Source of the DNA: CAXBNB01 sp049115735
Lineage (GTDB): Bacteria > Bacteroidota > Bacteroidia > Cytophagales > Cyclobacteriaceae
Length of the DNA stretch: 64,000 nucleotides
Direction of reading: 5' to 3'
Assembly (NCBI GenBank): GCA_049115735.1
Contig: JAGDZP010000002.1
Span: 62,001-126,000, forward strand
The translations under genes and the position numbers were made by a program. The notes under the pieces were generated by a model that did no database searches, was not told where the DNA came from, and saw only the letters and a program-made list of their open reading frames with translations. Positions 1-7,362 of this stretch are shown one piece after another (position 1 is the first letter of the stretch; the number at the start of each line of letters is the position of its first letter).

Positions 1-248
1 CCTCGGTCGCTAACTGTGATGGTCTTTTTCTTTTCGTTGAAGCTAACTTCCACCCTGGTTTCTCCAAGTTCTCCGCCATATTCGCCGAGAGAGGAGAGAC
101 TTTTGATTTTTTGTGTAGCATCCACTGCATTCGATACCAATTCTCTCAGGAATATCTCATGATCAGAATACAAGAATTTTTTGATGATCGGAAAAATATT
201 CTCCGTGTGAATCGAAATGTTGCCTTTTTCTTTCGTTTTAGTACTCAT
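1..248 (-). CDS. htpG: Hsp90-family chaperone HtpG, N-terminal part (cut by window edge)
   Basis: ATP-dependent cytosolic Hsp90 chaperone. Only the first 82 or so residues lie in the window; the rest runs off the left edge. The reverse-strand reading starts at an ATG at 248 and opens MSTKTKEKGNISIHTENIF. It continues with the family hallmark around the ATP-binding helix, FLRELVSNAVDAT, which carries the Glu and Asn of the GHKL ATPase N-box. It ends in TVSDRG, the start of the next nucleotide-binding motif. No ORF caller would list it in full because it has no stop in the window. The 169 bp between it and the next gene hold its promoter region; no clear promoter element was recognised there. 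Confidence 0.93.
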   Translation of the reverse strand, partial: MSTKTKEKGNISIHTENIFPIIKKFLYSDHEIFLRELVSNAVDATQKIKSLSSLGEYGGELGETRVEVSFNEKKKTITVSDR

Positions 249-417
249 TTTTTGTTTCAGATTTTATCCAAATTAAGCTTCCAAGCAGAAGCGACTTTTT
301 CAGCTACCCCGCATTACAAATGCCGTTCCATTGCGAATTCTTGCGTTTATTGTGACATGTTGACATGATTAGCTTTTCATTCTGGCAGAAATGCCACGAA
401 AAGAGGGTGGAAAGTAG

Positions 418-1134
418 TCAAAGGTGGAGGTAATATGGTCGCAACAGGTCGGTGTACTGTTTTGTGAATTCTTTTGAATTTTTCCGAATAATGAATTCAT
501 CCGGTCCGTGTTGTATTCCTTTTCGACTTCTACTTAGTTCAACAATTTTTCTCAGCACCTTTCCTCCTTCAATATTTCGAATGATCACTTTCTCATGTGC
601 ATTAAGATCATACTCACTGGAAGCTTCAACCAATAATTTCGCTTCATACTCAGGGTACATGATAAAAGCACTTCCCTGTTCAATCAGAAGCTTTTCCACA
701 CATGACAAGAATAGTTCCTGGGACAAGCTGGTATTGTGAATGGCGAGGTTTTTCGATGCGCTTTGAGCTTCCAGATTGTTTTTGAAAAAGGGAGGATTTG
801 ATATGATGAAATCATACTTGTCCGAATTGTTGTTGGCAAAGGCCTCTATGTCCTGATGATACAAGATGAATCGCTTATGCCAGTTAGATTTCTCAAAGTT
901 GTGCTTTGCCTGGCTTGCTGCAAGCTCATCTATCTCTACCGCATCAATCGGGCAGTCGTATCTTTGAGCCAACATCAGGCTCAATAGACCAGTACCCGCT
1001 CCAATATCCAGTATTCTAACAGGATTACTTTTGTTGATGAGTGCTCCAAGCAAACAACCTTCGGTGGTTACTTTCATGGCACAGTCACCCTGATCTATTC
1101 GAAACTGTTTGAATTGGAAATAGGGATTACTCAA
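418..1134 (-). CDS. trmN6: tRNA1(Val) (adenine(37)-N6)-methyltransferase
   Basis: SAM-dependent methyltransferase of the TrmN6/YfiC family, which forms m6A37 in tRNA1(Val). The 238 residues are full length. The N-terminus (FQFKQFRIDQGDCAMKVTTE) is typical of the family. The SAM-binding motif I is ILDIGAGTGLLSL at about residues 41-53, an acidic loop follows near 65-70, and the catalytic N-P-P-F motif of N6-adenine methyltransferases is at residues 113-116. It ends 6 bp from the next gene on the same strand, so the two may be co-transcribed. A TGGCA-GAAA-TGCCA hairpin at 383-396 lies just downstream but has no U-tract. The function rests on motif match only. Confidence 0.88.
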   Translation of the reverse strand: MSNPYFQFKQFRIDQGDCAMKVTTEGCLLGALINKSNPVRILDIGAGTGLLSLMLAQRYDCPIDAVEIDELAASQAKHNFEKSNWHKRFILYHQDIEAFANNNSDKYDFIISNPPFFKNNLEAQSASKNLAIHNTSLSQELFLSCVEKLLIEQGSAFIMYPEYEAKLLVEASSEYDLNAHEKVIIRNIEGGKVLRKIVELSRSRKGIQHGPDEFIIRKNSKEFTKQYTDLLRPYYLHL

Positions 1135-1140
1135 GAGAAG

Positions 1141-1764
1141 CTACTTATTCGCCTGATTGTAGTTGCGCACTAGCTCTGGTAATTCAGAGTAACTCACCTC
1201 GTCCTGGCTGATCTTGAATAGCATTACTTCGTCAGAATGAAAGACTTCTTTCAGTTGCTCTTTAAACCTTTTTGGCTCAGAATAGATGGTCCAATAGGCA
1301 CCCGACAATGGCTTTCTGATAATGTAGGTTTCTATCATGTTGGTGCCACCTATGGCTACTGCTGCTCCGTGAGTGGTCGAGTAGGAGTCACCTCCGCTAT
1401 AGACCGAAGAATAATGTTTGTAGAGCATTAACGATCCGGATTCTATCACCTGAACAAAGTCTATCGGGATATTACTGGAGGCTGTTTCCCGGGCGTCCAA
1501 CTTAAAGTTGTGCATGACAATAAAGCTGTCCTTCTCAACAACAAAAGCTTTTACATCATCGGCCTTTAACCTGATTTCTTTGGAAGAGTCCGCAGGCTTA
1601 AAACGAAAAACTGGCTTATGAGAATAGGCATAAGATATCATACCTGTTTTCGGCTGATTGTTGCTGTCATAATAGATACCTTCTTTCCACGCACTGGGTT
1701 TTTGAGCGGAAGTACTCAACACTGCCATTAATAATACCATCAATATTATCCCTCTTGCCTTCAT
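1141..1764 (-). CDS. Secreted hypothetical protein
   Basis: About 207 residues from the ATG at 1764. A longer reading frame begins at 1842, but the ATG at 1764 opens a clean signal peptide (MKARGIILMVLLMAVLSTSAQ) and is the better start. The mature part is beta-rich: a segment around YYDSNNQPKTGMISYAY looks like a beta-hairpin. A central glycine/serine-rich stretch (HYSSVYSGGDSYSTTHGAAV) follows, with a charged C-terminus. No family was recognised. It lies immediately upstream of trmN6 on the same strand (6 bp gap). A periplasmic or surface location is inferred from the signal peptide alone. Confidence 0.7.
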   Translation of the reverse strand: MKARGIILMVLLMAVLSTSAQKPSAWKEGIYYDSNNQPKTGMISYAYSHKPVFRFKPADSSKEIRLKADDVKAFVVEKDSFIVMHNFKLDARETASSNIPIDFVQVIESGSLMLYKHYSSVYSGGDSYSTTHGAAVAIGGTNMIETYIIRKPLSGAYWTIYSEPKRFKEQLKEVFHSDEVMLFKISQDEVSYSELPELVRNYNQANK

Positions 1765-1943
1765 CGCCTTATGGTTCAATAGTTTCCCGATGTTACTGTA
1801 ACTTTTAATATAAAACAATAGCGGCTGATATTTATTGTTCATCTGGGGAAGTGGCTTATAATTGATAGGATCGGTAATCTTCTTATGCCCATCTAATTAA
1901 AATAGCTGAGTTGCTAATTTGATTTGACGTCAAATTATTCTAT

Positions 1944-1977
1944 AATTGCAATTAGGGCATATGCCCTAATTGCAATT
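1944..1977. promoter_or_regulatory. Perfect 34-bp palindrome, candidate TetR operator
   Basis: The half-site AATTGCAATTAGGGCAT (1944-1960) is followed directly by its exact reverse complement (1961-1977): 17 matched pairs with no spacer. It ends 6 bp before the ATG (1984) of the TetR-family gene. A protein bound there would sit over the start region, and the mRNA could also fold over the ribosome-binding region. A second perfect palindrome of 14 bp, ATTTGACGTCAAAT, lies at 1922-1935. Long gapless palindromes next to a tetR-type gene are normally operators for that regulator; that role is inferred. Confidence 0.7.
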
Positions 1978-1983
1978 TACTCA

Positions 1984-2625
1984 ATGGATACAAAAGGAAA
2001 AATTCTTAAGGCAGCCGTCAGGCTATACAATAAAGATGGCTTGTCTAATGTAACAAGTCGACATATTGCGGCAGCACTTAAAATCAGTCATGGAAATCTT
2101 GAATACCACTTTCCGAATAAGGAATCACTATTGATTGCCATATACCAAAGGATGAGTGATGATATGTCCAGATACTATCCAGAGCATAAAGAAGACATAT
2201 TGAATCCTATAGAGCACCTTCACAGGCTGTTGGTAAGGCTTGAGGATTTTCAAACTGAATACAAATTTTTCTGCATGGATTTGATTGACACCTGTAGAAA
2301 ATACGAAAAAGTGAATCAACTGCTTGTTAACAATATGCAGATCAGGAAAGGTCAAATGGTTAAGTTTTTCGAAAAGTTCTTAGAGCTTGGCTACATGAAG
2401 AATGAATCTACCGCTGGGTATTATGAAAGACTACAACACACCATTCGAATATTACTAACTTTTTGGAAACCACAGGAAATAGTAGTAGCCAATTCCGACT
2501 TTAATGTAAAGGGAGAAATGGTAAGGCACATTTGGGATCTTTTGCTTCCTCATTTTACAGAAAAAGGTAGAACAGCACTTGAAAACGTATTGAAAAAATT
2601 CACCAAACCATCATCCGGGAAATAA
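1984..2625 (+). CDS. TetR/AcrR-family transcriptional regulator
   Basis: About 213 residues from the ATG at 1984. The frame is open back to 1924, but that stretch is the palindrome itself, so 1984 is chosen. The N-terminal helix-turn-helix is typical: KGKILKAAVRLYNKDG, then VTSRHIAAALKISHGNLEYH and FPNKESLLIAIY. The tyrosine/histidine/phenylalanine recognition-helix end is standard for TetR. The C-terminal 150 residues are the ligand/dimer domain, which gives no clue to the ligand. The stop codon is 1 bp from the next ATG, so the regulator is the first gene of an operon with the RraA-like and enolase-superfamily genes. It probably represses that operon by binding the 34-bp palindrome (inference). 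Confidence 0.88.
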   Translation: MDTKGKILKAAVRLYNKDGLSNVTSRHIAAALKISHGNLEYHFPNKESLLIAIYQRMSDDMSRYYPEHKEDILNPIEHLHRLLVRLEDFQTEYKFFCMDLIDTCRKYEKVNQLLVNNMQIRKGQMVKFFEKFLELGYMKNESTAGYYERLQHTIRILLTFWKPQEIVVANSDFNVKGEMVRHIWDLLLPHFTEKGRTALENVLKKFTKPSSGK

Positions 2626-2626
2626 A

Positions 2627-3289
2627 ATGAATATAAAAACTCCAGCAATCTTAAGCGACAGATTGGAAAAGTGTTACTCAGGCGCAGTATATGATGTACT
2701 ACGGGCAATTGGATTTCCTAATCAGGCTTTGCCCAATTCTATCCGACCAATAGACGTTCACACAAAACTCTCAGGGCCTGTTTACACCGTAAGTGGGAAT
2801 TATGATGACAATCTTGATCCTCATGACACACTTCTTCAATGGACAGGCCTATTGTCGAAAGCCCCAAAAGGGAGTGTGGTTATTTGTCAGCCAAATGATA
2901 GCACACTATCGCATATGGGCGAGCTATCATCAGAAACATTACAATATCGTGGTATTCGAGGCTACATTGTTGATGGAGGATGCAGAGATTCGGAATTCAT
3001 TAGCAAAATTGGGTTTAAGGTTTTTTGTAAGTATTTCACTCCAGTGGATGTAGTAGGTAGATGGGCTCCAAAAGAATTCGCTGCTCCAATTAGAATAGGT
3101 CAGGTTTTAATAGAAACGGGTGATTATGTCATGGCTGATAGAGATGGAGTTGTCATCATTCCTAAAGACAGAGTTGAGGAGGTAGTAGAAAAGACAGAAG
3201 TAGTGCTTCAAACTGAAAGTCTGGTTAGGAAGGCCATCTTAGAAGGAATGGATCCCCAAGAAGCATATTTAAAATTTGGAAAATTTTGA
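2627..3289 (+). CDS. RraA-family protein (HMG/oxo-acid aldolase or decarboxylase-like)
   Basis: 220 residues, matching the RraA / 4-hydroxy-4-methyl-2-oxoglutarate aldolase family. The active-site signature is GYIVDGGCRDSEFI, with the conserved Arg120 and Asp121 that bind pyruvate enolate and the metal. The C-terminal GDYVMADRDGVVIIP is also typical. Members cleave 4-hydroxy-2-oxo acids or decarboxylate oxaloacetate; others were once annotated as RNase E regulators or menaquinone methyltransferases. It starts 1 bp after the TetR stop and is followed 53 bp later by an enolase-superfamily gene. A role as the aldolase after an acid-sugar dehydratase is plausible but inferred. No RNase E-related role is implied. 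Confidence 0.85.
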   Translation: MNIKTPAILSDRLEKCYSGAVYDVLRAIGFPNQALPNSIRPIDVHTKLSGPVYTVSGNYDDNLDPHDTLLQWTGLLSKAPKGSVVICQPNDSTLSHMGELSSETLQYRGIRGYIVDGGCRDSEFISKIGFKVFCKYFTPVDVVGRWAPKEFAAPIRIGQVLIETGDYVMADRDGVVIIPKDRVEEVVEKTEVVLQTESLVRKAILEGMDPQEAYLKFGKF

Positions 3290-3342
3290 GCTATTGTACT
3301 TTTCACAATGAAAACTAATCCAATAAAACTAAAATATAGAAA

Positions 3343-4449
3343 ATGAAAATCACAGATATTGAAATACGCTTATGTAGGCATTCCTCACCAATGATGAAGG
3401 ATAGCGAGATGAGGGATGGTGTACGTTCCGACCTTGAATTTCTTGTTATTTCTATGAACACGGACGAAGGCATTAAAGCTGAAACTTTTGGTTTTGCAGG
3501 AAGAGGGGCTAAAATTGCTGGTCAAATTGCATCAGATGTTTTGAAGCCATTCTTCATGCATAAGGATCCCGCTTATCGTGAAAAGCACTGGCATGACTTT
3601 CGAATGGCTGACCGGTGGTGGAACCATCTTCCTATTTATTCATACGGCCCATTCGATATTGCATGTTGGATTCTCTCAGCGAAGGCTGCCGGACTTCCCC
3701 TATATCAATTCCTCGGTGCTTACCGAGATAAAGTGCCAATTTATGCAAGTTCACTAGTCAACGATACACCCGAAGAATATGCTAAACAGGCACTCAAGAT
3801 TAAGAACCGAGGATGGGCAGCCTTTAAACTGCACCCTCCAGGGGATGTTGATTTTGACATTAAAGCCTATGAATTGTGCAGGGAAGCTGTGGGAAACAAC
3901 TTCAAATTAATGGCAGATCCAGTTGCTTGTTACAACCATCAGGAGGCATTCAGGGTGGGAAGGGCGTTGGAAAAACTCAACTACCACTGGTTGGAAGAGC
4001 CTTTGTATGACGTAGATTTTCACGGCTTGCGAATGTTGACGGAAAAACTCGATATACCAATTTGTGGGACTGAGGTGCTGGCTGGAAGCCATTATAGTAC
4101 CGCGGAATGCATTTCTTCACGAGTGGTAGATATCGTGCGTACTGATGTATCCTGGAAAGGAGGAATAACCCCAGTTATGAAAACAGCACACCTAGCTGAA
4201 TCCTTTGGCATGCAGTGTGAAATTCATACAGCAATCTATTTACCACTGGAATTGGTCAACCTCCACTGCGCTGCTGCAATGAAAAATTGTGAGTTTTTTG
4301 AAGTTCTTGATCCAATCGAGTATTTCGATTTTGGCCTTGCTGAACCAATACAGATTGAGGATGGATATGCCCATCTCCCAGAAAAACCTGGGCTTGGCAT
4401 TGAATTGGATTGGGATATGATTGACAATAGCACATTCAAAATTCTATAA
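3343..4449 (+). CDS. Enolase-superfamily (mandelate racemase/muconate lactonizing) protein, probable acid-sugar dehydratase
   Basis: 368 residues with the complete two-domain layout: an N-terminal capping domain (1-130) and a (beta/alpha)7beta barrel. Visible catalytic features are K162-L-H164 on barrel strand 2, where many family members have KxK. The metal ligands are D192 (MADP), E218 or E219 (WLEEP) and E244 (GTEV). The general acid/base pair is D268 and H295 (EIHT). This points to the MR subgroup, whose members mostly dehydrate or epimerise acid sugars. No signal peptide, so cytosolic. It is the last gene of the TetR-RraA operon. A dehydratase feeding an aldolase is the simplest reading; the substrate is unknown. 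Confidence 0.85.
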   Translation: MKITDIEIRLCRHSSPMMKDSEMRDGVRSDLEFLVISMNTDEGIKAETFGFAGRGAKIAGQIASDVLKPFFMHKDPAYREKHWHDFRMADRWWNHLPIYSYGPFDIACWILSAKAAGLPLYQFLGAYRDKVPIYASSLVNDTPEEYAKQALKIKNRGWAAFKLHPPGDVDFDIKAYELCREAVGNNFKLMADPVACYNHQEAFRVGRALEKLNYHWLEEPLYDVDFHGLRMLTEKLDIPICGTEVLAGSHYSTAECISSRVVDIVRTDVSWKGGITPVMKTAHLAESFGMQCEIHTAIYLPLELVNLHCAAAMKNCEFFEVLDPIEYFDFGLAEPIQIEDGYAHLPEKPGLGIELDWDMIDNSTFKIL

Positions 4450-4500
4450 ACCCACACAGAAATATGTCACCTGTAGGTTGCTAAACTACATCAAATTGAA

Positions 4501-4539
4501 TTGTCTGAGACAAGAATTTGCATGGACAAGTATGTCCAT
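4501..4539 (+). terminator. Two short hairpins after the TetR operon, possible terminator
   Basis: TTGTC-TGA-GACAA (4501-4513) is followed by ATGGACA-AGTA-TGTCCAT (4522-4539). They lie in the convergent gap between the enolase-superfamily gene and rnhA. No long U-tract follows on either strand, so intrinsic termination is uncertain. Confidence 0.3.
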
Positions 4540-4586
4540 TGTATGATAGATAAGGTGTAATTATATTACACGAGCAGGCGTCCTTT

Positions 4587-5042
4587 CTAGGGATTAGCAG
4601 CCTCGTATTCAAAATCAGCTGGGAGGTCAGGCATTTCGGCAGCTTCTACCGCTAACTGGTCACAGCGTTCATTCTCAGGTATACCGGCATGACCTTTCAC
4701 CCACTTGAATTTTACTTTTTGTAATTTATAGACAGGTATGAAGCGCTTCCAAAGGTCAGGGTTTTGCTTTCCTTTGAAATTCTTTTTTACCCATCCCCAG
4801 AGCCAACCTTTTTCTACTGAGTCCACCACATATTTGGAGTCTGAATAGATAACGACTTCATTGCCGGTTTTTTTCAGGGCTTCCAAACCAACTATCACTG
4901 CCAACAATTCCATTCTATTATTGGTAGTCTTGCGATAGCCACCAGATATTTCCTTTCGATATTGACCGGAGATGAGTACTGTACCAAATCCACCTGGACC
5001 GGGATTGCCTCTTGACGATCCGTCAGTATATATTGTTATCAT
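4587..5042 (-). CDS. rnhA: Ribonuclease HI
   Basis: Cytosolic endonuclease that cuts the RNA strand of RNA-DNA hybrids, for example R-loops and Okazaki primers. 151 residues, normal for bacterial RNase HI. The N-terminus reads MITIYTDGSSRGNPGPGGFG. The four metal-binding carboxylates are visible: D7 (YTDGS), E45 (NNRMELLA), D68 (IYSDSKYV) and D128 (NERCDQLA). H118 is in the flexible loop (VKGHAG). The basic handle region WLWGWVKKNFKGK is present, as in the E. coli type. It starts 4 bp after the stop of marC on the same strand, so the pair is probably transcribed together with marC first. Confidence 0.95.
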   Translation of the reverse strand: MITIYTDGSSRGNPGPGGFGTVLISGQYRKEISGGYRKTTNNRMELLAVIVGLEALKKTGNEVVIYSDSKYVVDSVEKGWLWGWVKKNFKGKQNPDLWKRFIPVYKLQKVKFKWVKGHAGIPENERCDQLAVEAAEMPDLPADFEYEAANP

Positions 5043-5046
5043 TCAG

Positions 5047-5616
5047 TTAAAGTACGATTTGAGTTTTAAAAATCTTGATAGAAATCGATAGCAGGATGAT
5101 TCCAAAGACTTTTCTAAGAATATTGAATCCTGGTTTGCCGAGCTTTCGCTCCAGCCACTCCGAGGATTTGAGTACGATATAAATCAATAAGACATTAATC
5201 GCTATACCGATCAAGATGGTTTGTGTATCAAATTCTGCTCTTAGGGAAATAAGGGAAGTCATAGTGCCTGGCCCGGCAATCAGTGGAAAGGCAATGGGCA
5301 CTATGGAGGCAGCTTTGGCCGCTTCGGGATCGGACTTGAAAAGTTCCACGCCGAGTACCATTTCCATTCCTATCAAAAACATAATGATCGCACCTGCTAC
5401 TGCAAAAGACCCAATATCAATCCCAAATAACTTCAGCAGGTTTTCTCCCAGGAAAAGAAATAGAACCATTATTACCCCGGCAACAATAGTCGCTTTACCC
5501 GACTGAATGTGCCCGGTCTTCTTCCTCAAATTGATAATTACAGGAACATTGCCAATAATGTCAATGACAGAAAAAAGGATAAGGGTAACTGAGAGGATTG
5601 CTTTCATTTGAGCCAA
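5047..5616 (-). CDS. MarC-family integral membrane protein
   Basis: 189 residues of the MarC/UPF0056 family, whose transport role is still unsettled despite the old link with multiple antibiotic resistance. About six hydrophobic helices can be drawn. The family motif around the first helices (FSVIDIIGNVPVIINLRKK) and the conserved central SIVPIAFPLIAGPGTMTSLI are clear. It lies upstream of rnhA (4 bp gap) and downstream of aroQ (29 bp gap), all on the reverse strand, so aroQ-marC-rnhA may be one transcript. Location in the inner membrane follows from the helices. Confidence 0.9.
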   Translation of the reverse strand: MAQMKAILSVTLILFSVIDIIGNVPVIINLRKKTGHIQSGKATIVAGVIMVLFLFLGENLLKLFGIDIGSFAVAGAIIMFLIGMEMVLGVELFKSDPEAAKAASIVPIAFPLIAGPGTMTSLISLRAEFDTQTILIGIAINVLLIYIVLKSSEWLERKLGKPGFNILRKVFGIILLSISIKIFKTQIVL

Positions 5617-5645
5617 AAAATAAGGTGAACTTACTGTGAGACTAT

Positions 5646-6062
5646 CTAGTCTACAAAATGCGACACGGCCATCTTATAGCTATTGAGCCCAAAGCCTGAA
5701 ATGATTCCGACACTTACGGGGCTAATGAAGCTGTGATGGCGAAATTCTTCCCTTGTGAAAATGTTAGAGATATGCACTTCGATTACTGGCGTTGTGATAG
5801 CTCTAATGGCATCTGCTACAGCCACAGAAGTATGTGTCAATGCTCCCGCATTTAAGACGATACCATCGTAATCGAATCCTACCTCCTGAATTTTATCAAT
5901 AATATTTCCCTCATGGTTTGATTGGAAATATTCCATGTCAACTGAAGGGAACTCCCCCTGCAGGTCTTTGAAATAGCTTTCAAAATCAGTACTACCGTAA
6001 ATTCCTGGCTCGCGTTTGCCCAGCAGGTTTAGGTTTGGTCCGTTAAGAATTAGTATCTTCAT
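5646..6062 (-). CDS. aroQ: 3-dehydroquinate dehydratase, type II
   Basis: Third step of the shikimate pathway: 3-dehydroquinate to 3-dehydroshikimate with trans-elimination, cytosolic dodecamer. 138 residues, slightly short of the usual 145-150. The N-terminus MKILILNGPNLNLLGKREP is diagnostic. The catalytic Tyr22 sits in the flexible lid (GIYGS), and E95 and H97 in VIEVHISN form the other catalytic motif. N71-A-G-A-L-T-H-T-S binds substrate. It is the first gene of a probable aroQ-marC-rnhA run and has a Bacteroidota-type -7 element upstream. Confidence 0.95.
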   Translation of the reverse strand: MKILILNGPNLNLLGKREPGIYGSTDFESYFKDLQGEFPSVDMEYFQSNHEGNIIDKIQEVGFDYDGIVLNAGALTHTSVAVADAIRAITTPVIEVHISNIFTREEFRHHSFISPVSVGIISGFGLNSYKMAVSHFVD

Positions 6063-6108
6063 AAGGCATTAAAGAAAGTAAAATACATTCACTTTTATCA
6101 TTTTTCGG

Positions 6109-6136
6109 CAAATTTATTCAGATTTGGTTTAACAAC
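6109..6136 (-). promoter_or_regulatory. Candidate aroQ promoter
   Basis: On the reverse strand TAAATTTG (6116-6109) matches the Bacteroidota -7 consensus TAnnTTTG. A TTG (6136-6134) lies 17 bp further upstream as a partial -33 element. The predicted transcript start would be about 40 bp before the aroQ ATG. Spacing is slightly shorter than the usual 19-21 bp. Confidence 0.4.
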
Positions 6137-6145
6137 TGATAATTC

Positions 6146-7045
6146 ATGTCCTGGAAGCTTCACATCAAACAATATAAGTCCTACTTACAATTCGAACGAT
6201 CTCTGGCTGGTAATTCAGTAGAAGGTTATGTTCGTGATGTGGAGAAGCTACAGCAACACCTAATACTCACTGGATCAGAGAAGGGACCATTGGACATCAA
6301 CGATAGCGACATTCGAAACCTCATTGAATATATCAGCGAATTGGGTATGTCGGTTCATTCGCAAGCCCGGATAATTTCTGGAATTAAATCTTTTTACAAA
6401 TACCTGGTATTCGAAGGTGATATAAAAAATAACCCGTCAGAATTGATAGAAGCGCCAAAGCTTGGCAGGAAGTTACCCGACACCTTGAATTTGCAGGAAA
6501 TAGAGGAATTGCTGGCTGCTATTGATCTGACAAAACCAGAAGGCCAAAGAAACAAGGCCATGCTGGAAACGCTCTACAGCTCGGGGCTCAGGGTGTCAGA
6601 ACTGACAGACCTAAAGCTCAACAATATATTGGAAGATGTAGGCTTTTTGCGGGTGATTGGCAAGGGTAGTAAAGAAAGGCTTGTGCCGATTGGGAGAGAG
6701 GCCCTCAAACATATGAATTTATACATTGACCACTACAGATGCCATTTAAACATCAAGCCCGGAAACGAAGGTTTTGTTTTTCTCAATCGTAGGGGAGCCA
6801 AATTAACAAGGGTGATGATTTTTACCATTATCAAAAACCTGGCTCTGGCTATTGGCATGAAAAAAAATATTAGTCCACATACCTTCCGGCATTCTTTCGC
6901 CACTCATCTCATCGAAGGTGGTGCTGACTTGCGTGCTGTTCAGGAGATGCTGGGTCATGAGTCGATTACTACTACCGAAATCTACACCCACCTGGATCGT
7001 GACTACCTAAAGCAAATCATTCGGGACTATCACCCGAGGAGCTAA
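6146..7045 (+). CDS. xerD: Tyrosine recombinase XerD/XerC type
   Basis: Site-specific recombinase that resolves chromosome dimers at dif together with FtsK. 299 residues, the standard length. The N-terminal SAM-like core-binding domain covers about 1-90 and the catalytic domain 110-299. All catalytic residues are visible: R149 (SSGLRVSEL), K173 (GKGSKERLVP), H245 and R248 (HTFRHSFATHL), H271 (MLGHESI) and the nucleophile Y280 (TTEIYTHLD). The full-length, single-copy context without integrase neighbours favours the housekeeping XerD over a phage integrase. An ftsK gene lies 1.4 kb downstream. XerC versus XerD cannot be separated by eye. Confidence 0.9.
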   Translation: MSWKLHIKQYKSYLQFERSLAGNSVEGYVRDVEKLQQHLILTGSEKGPLDINDSDIRNLIEYISELGMSVHSQARIISGIKSFYKYLVFEGDIKNNPSELIEAPKLGRKLPDTLNLQEIEELLAAIDLTKPEGQRNKAMLETLYSSGLRVSELTDLKLNNILEDVGFLRVIGKGSKERLVPIGREALKHMNLYIDHYRCHLNIKPGNEGFVFLNRRGAKLTRVMIFTIIKNLALAIGMKKNISPHTFRHSFATHLIEGGADLRAVQEMLGHESITTTEIYTHLDRDYLKQIIRDYHPRS

Positions 7046-7057
7046 ACTGGGTAGGTA

Positions 7058-7174
7058 TTACGCCAACATTTTCAATCCCAGAATCATCAGTACCATAAAG
7101 GCAACAAATAATACTCGGGTGATCACAAATGATTTGAGGTGCTTGCGGTGAGATGTTTTGTCTTGGTGTGTCAT
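7058..7174 (-). CDS. Small single-helix membrane protein, 38 aa
   Basis: Too short for most gene callers. The reverse strand from the ATG at 7174 encodes 38 residues. A polar, histidine/lysine-rich start (MTHQDKTSHRKHLKSF) is followed by one hydrophobic helix (VLFVAFMVLMILGLKMLA), then TAA. The positive-inside pattern with a C-terminal helix is that of a small inner-membrane protein. It lies alone between xerD and pyrD, convergent to xerD by 12 bp. No ribosome-binding site is evident, which is usual here. Coding status rests on composition only. Confidence 0.5.
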   Translation of the reverse strand: MTHQDKTSHRKHLKSFVITRVLFVAFMVLMILGLKMLA

Positions 7175-7335
7175 GGTTTTATTCTTTTCTGTAAATGCTA
7201 ATCGAATTTGTTTATTCGAATCGAAAAGAAAAAAATATTTCGACCGGCACAGGATTTAAATCGACAAACTTTTGTGGCTGATCTGTATTAAAAAATTGAT
7301 TCGAAGAATCTCTCCATCGGATGAAAACTTTAGGA

Positions 7336-7343
7336 TAGTTTTG
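7336..7343 (+). promoter_or_regulatory. Candidate -7 element of pyrD
   Basis: TAGTTTTG matches TAnnTTTG and sits 19 bp before the pyrD ATG, giving a short leader. No good -33 TTTG was found at the expected distance. Confidence 0.35.
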
Positions 7344-7362
7344 CAGCAGAAATATCCAAAGA

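Noticed and set aside
111..368. 85-codon forward frame at the left edge
   Set aside because: It lies antisense to the conserved htpG N-terminus, which is the real coding strand.
6146..7045. Phage or conjugative integrase
   Set aside because: No att-like repeats, tRNA or phage genes nearby; the length and all motifs fit housekeeping XerD/XerC.
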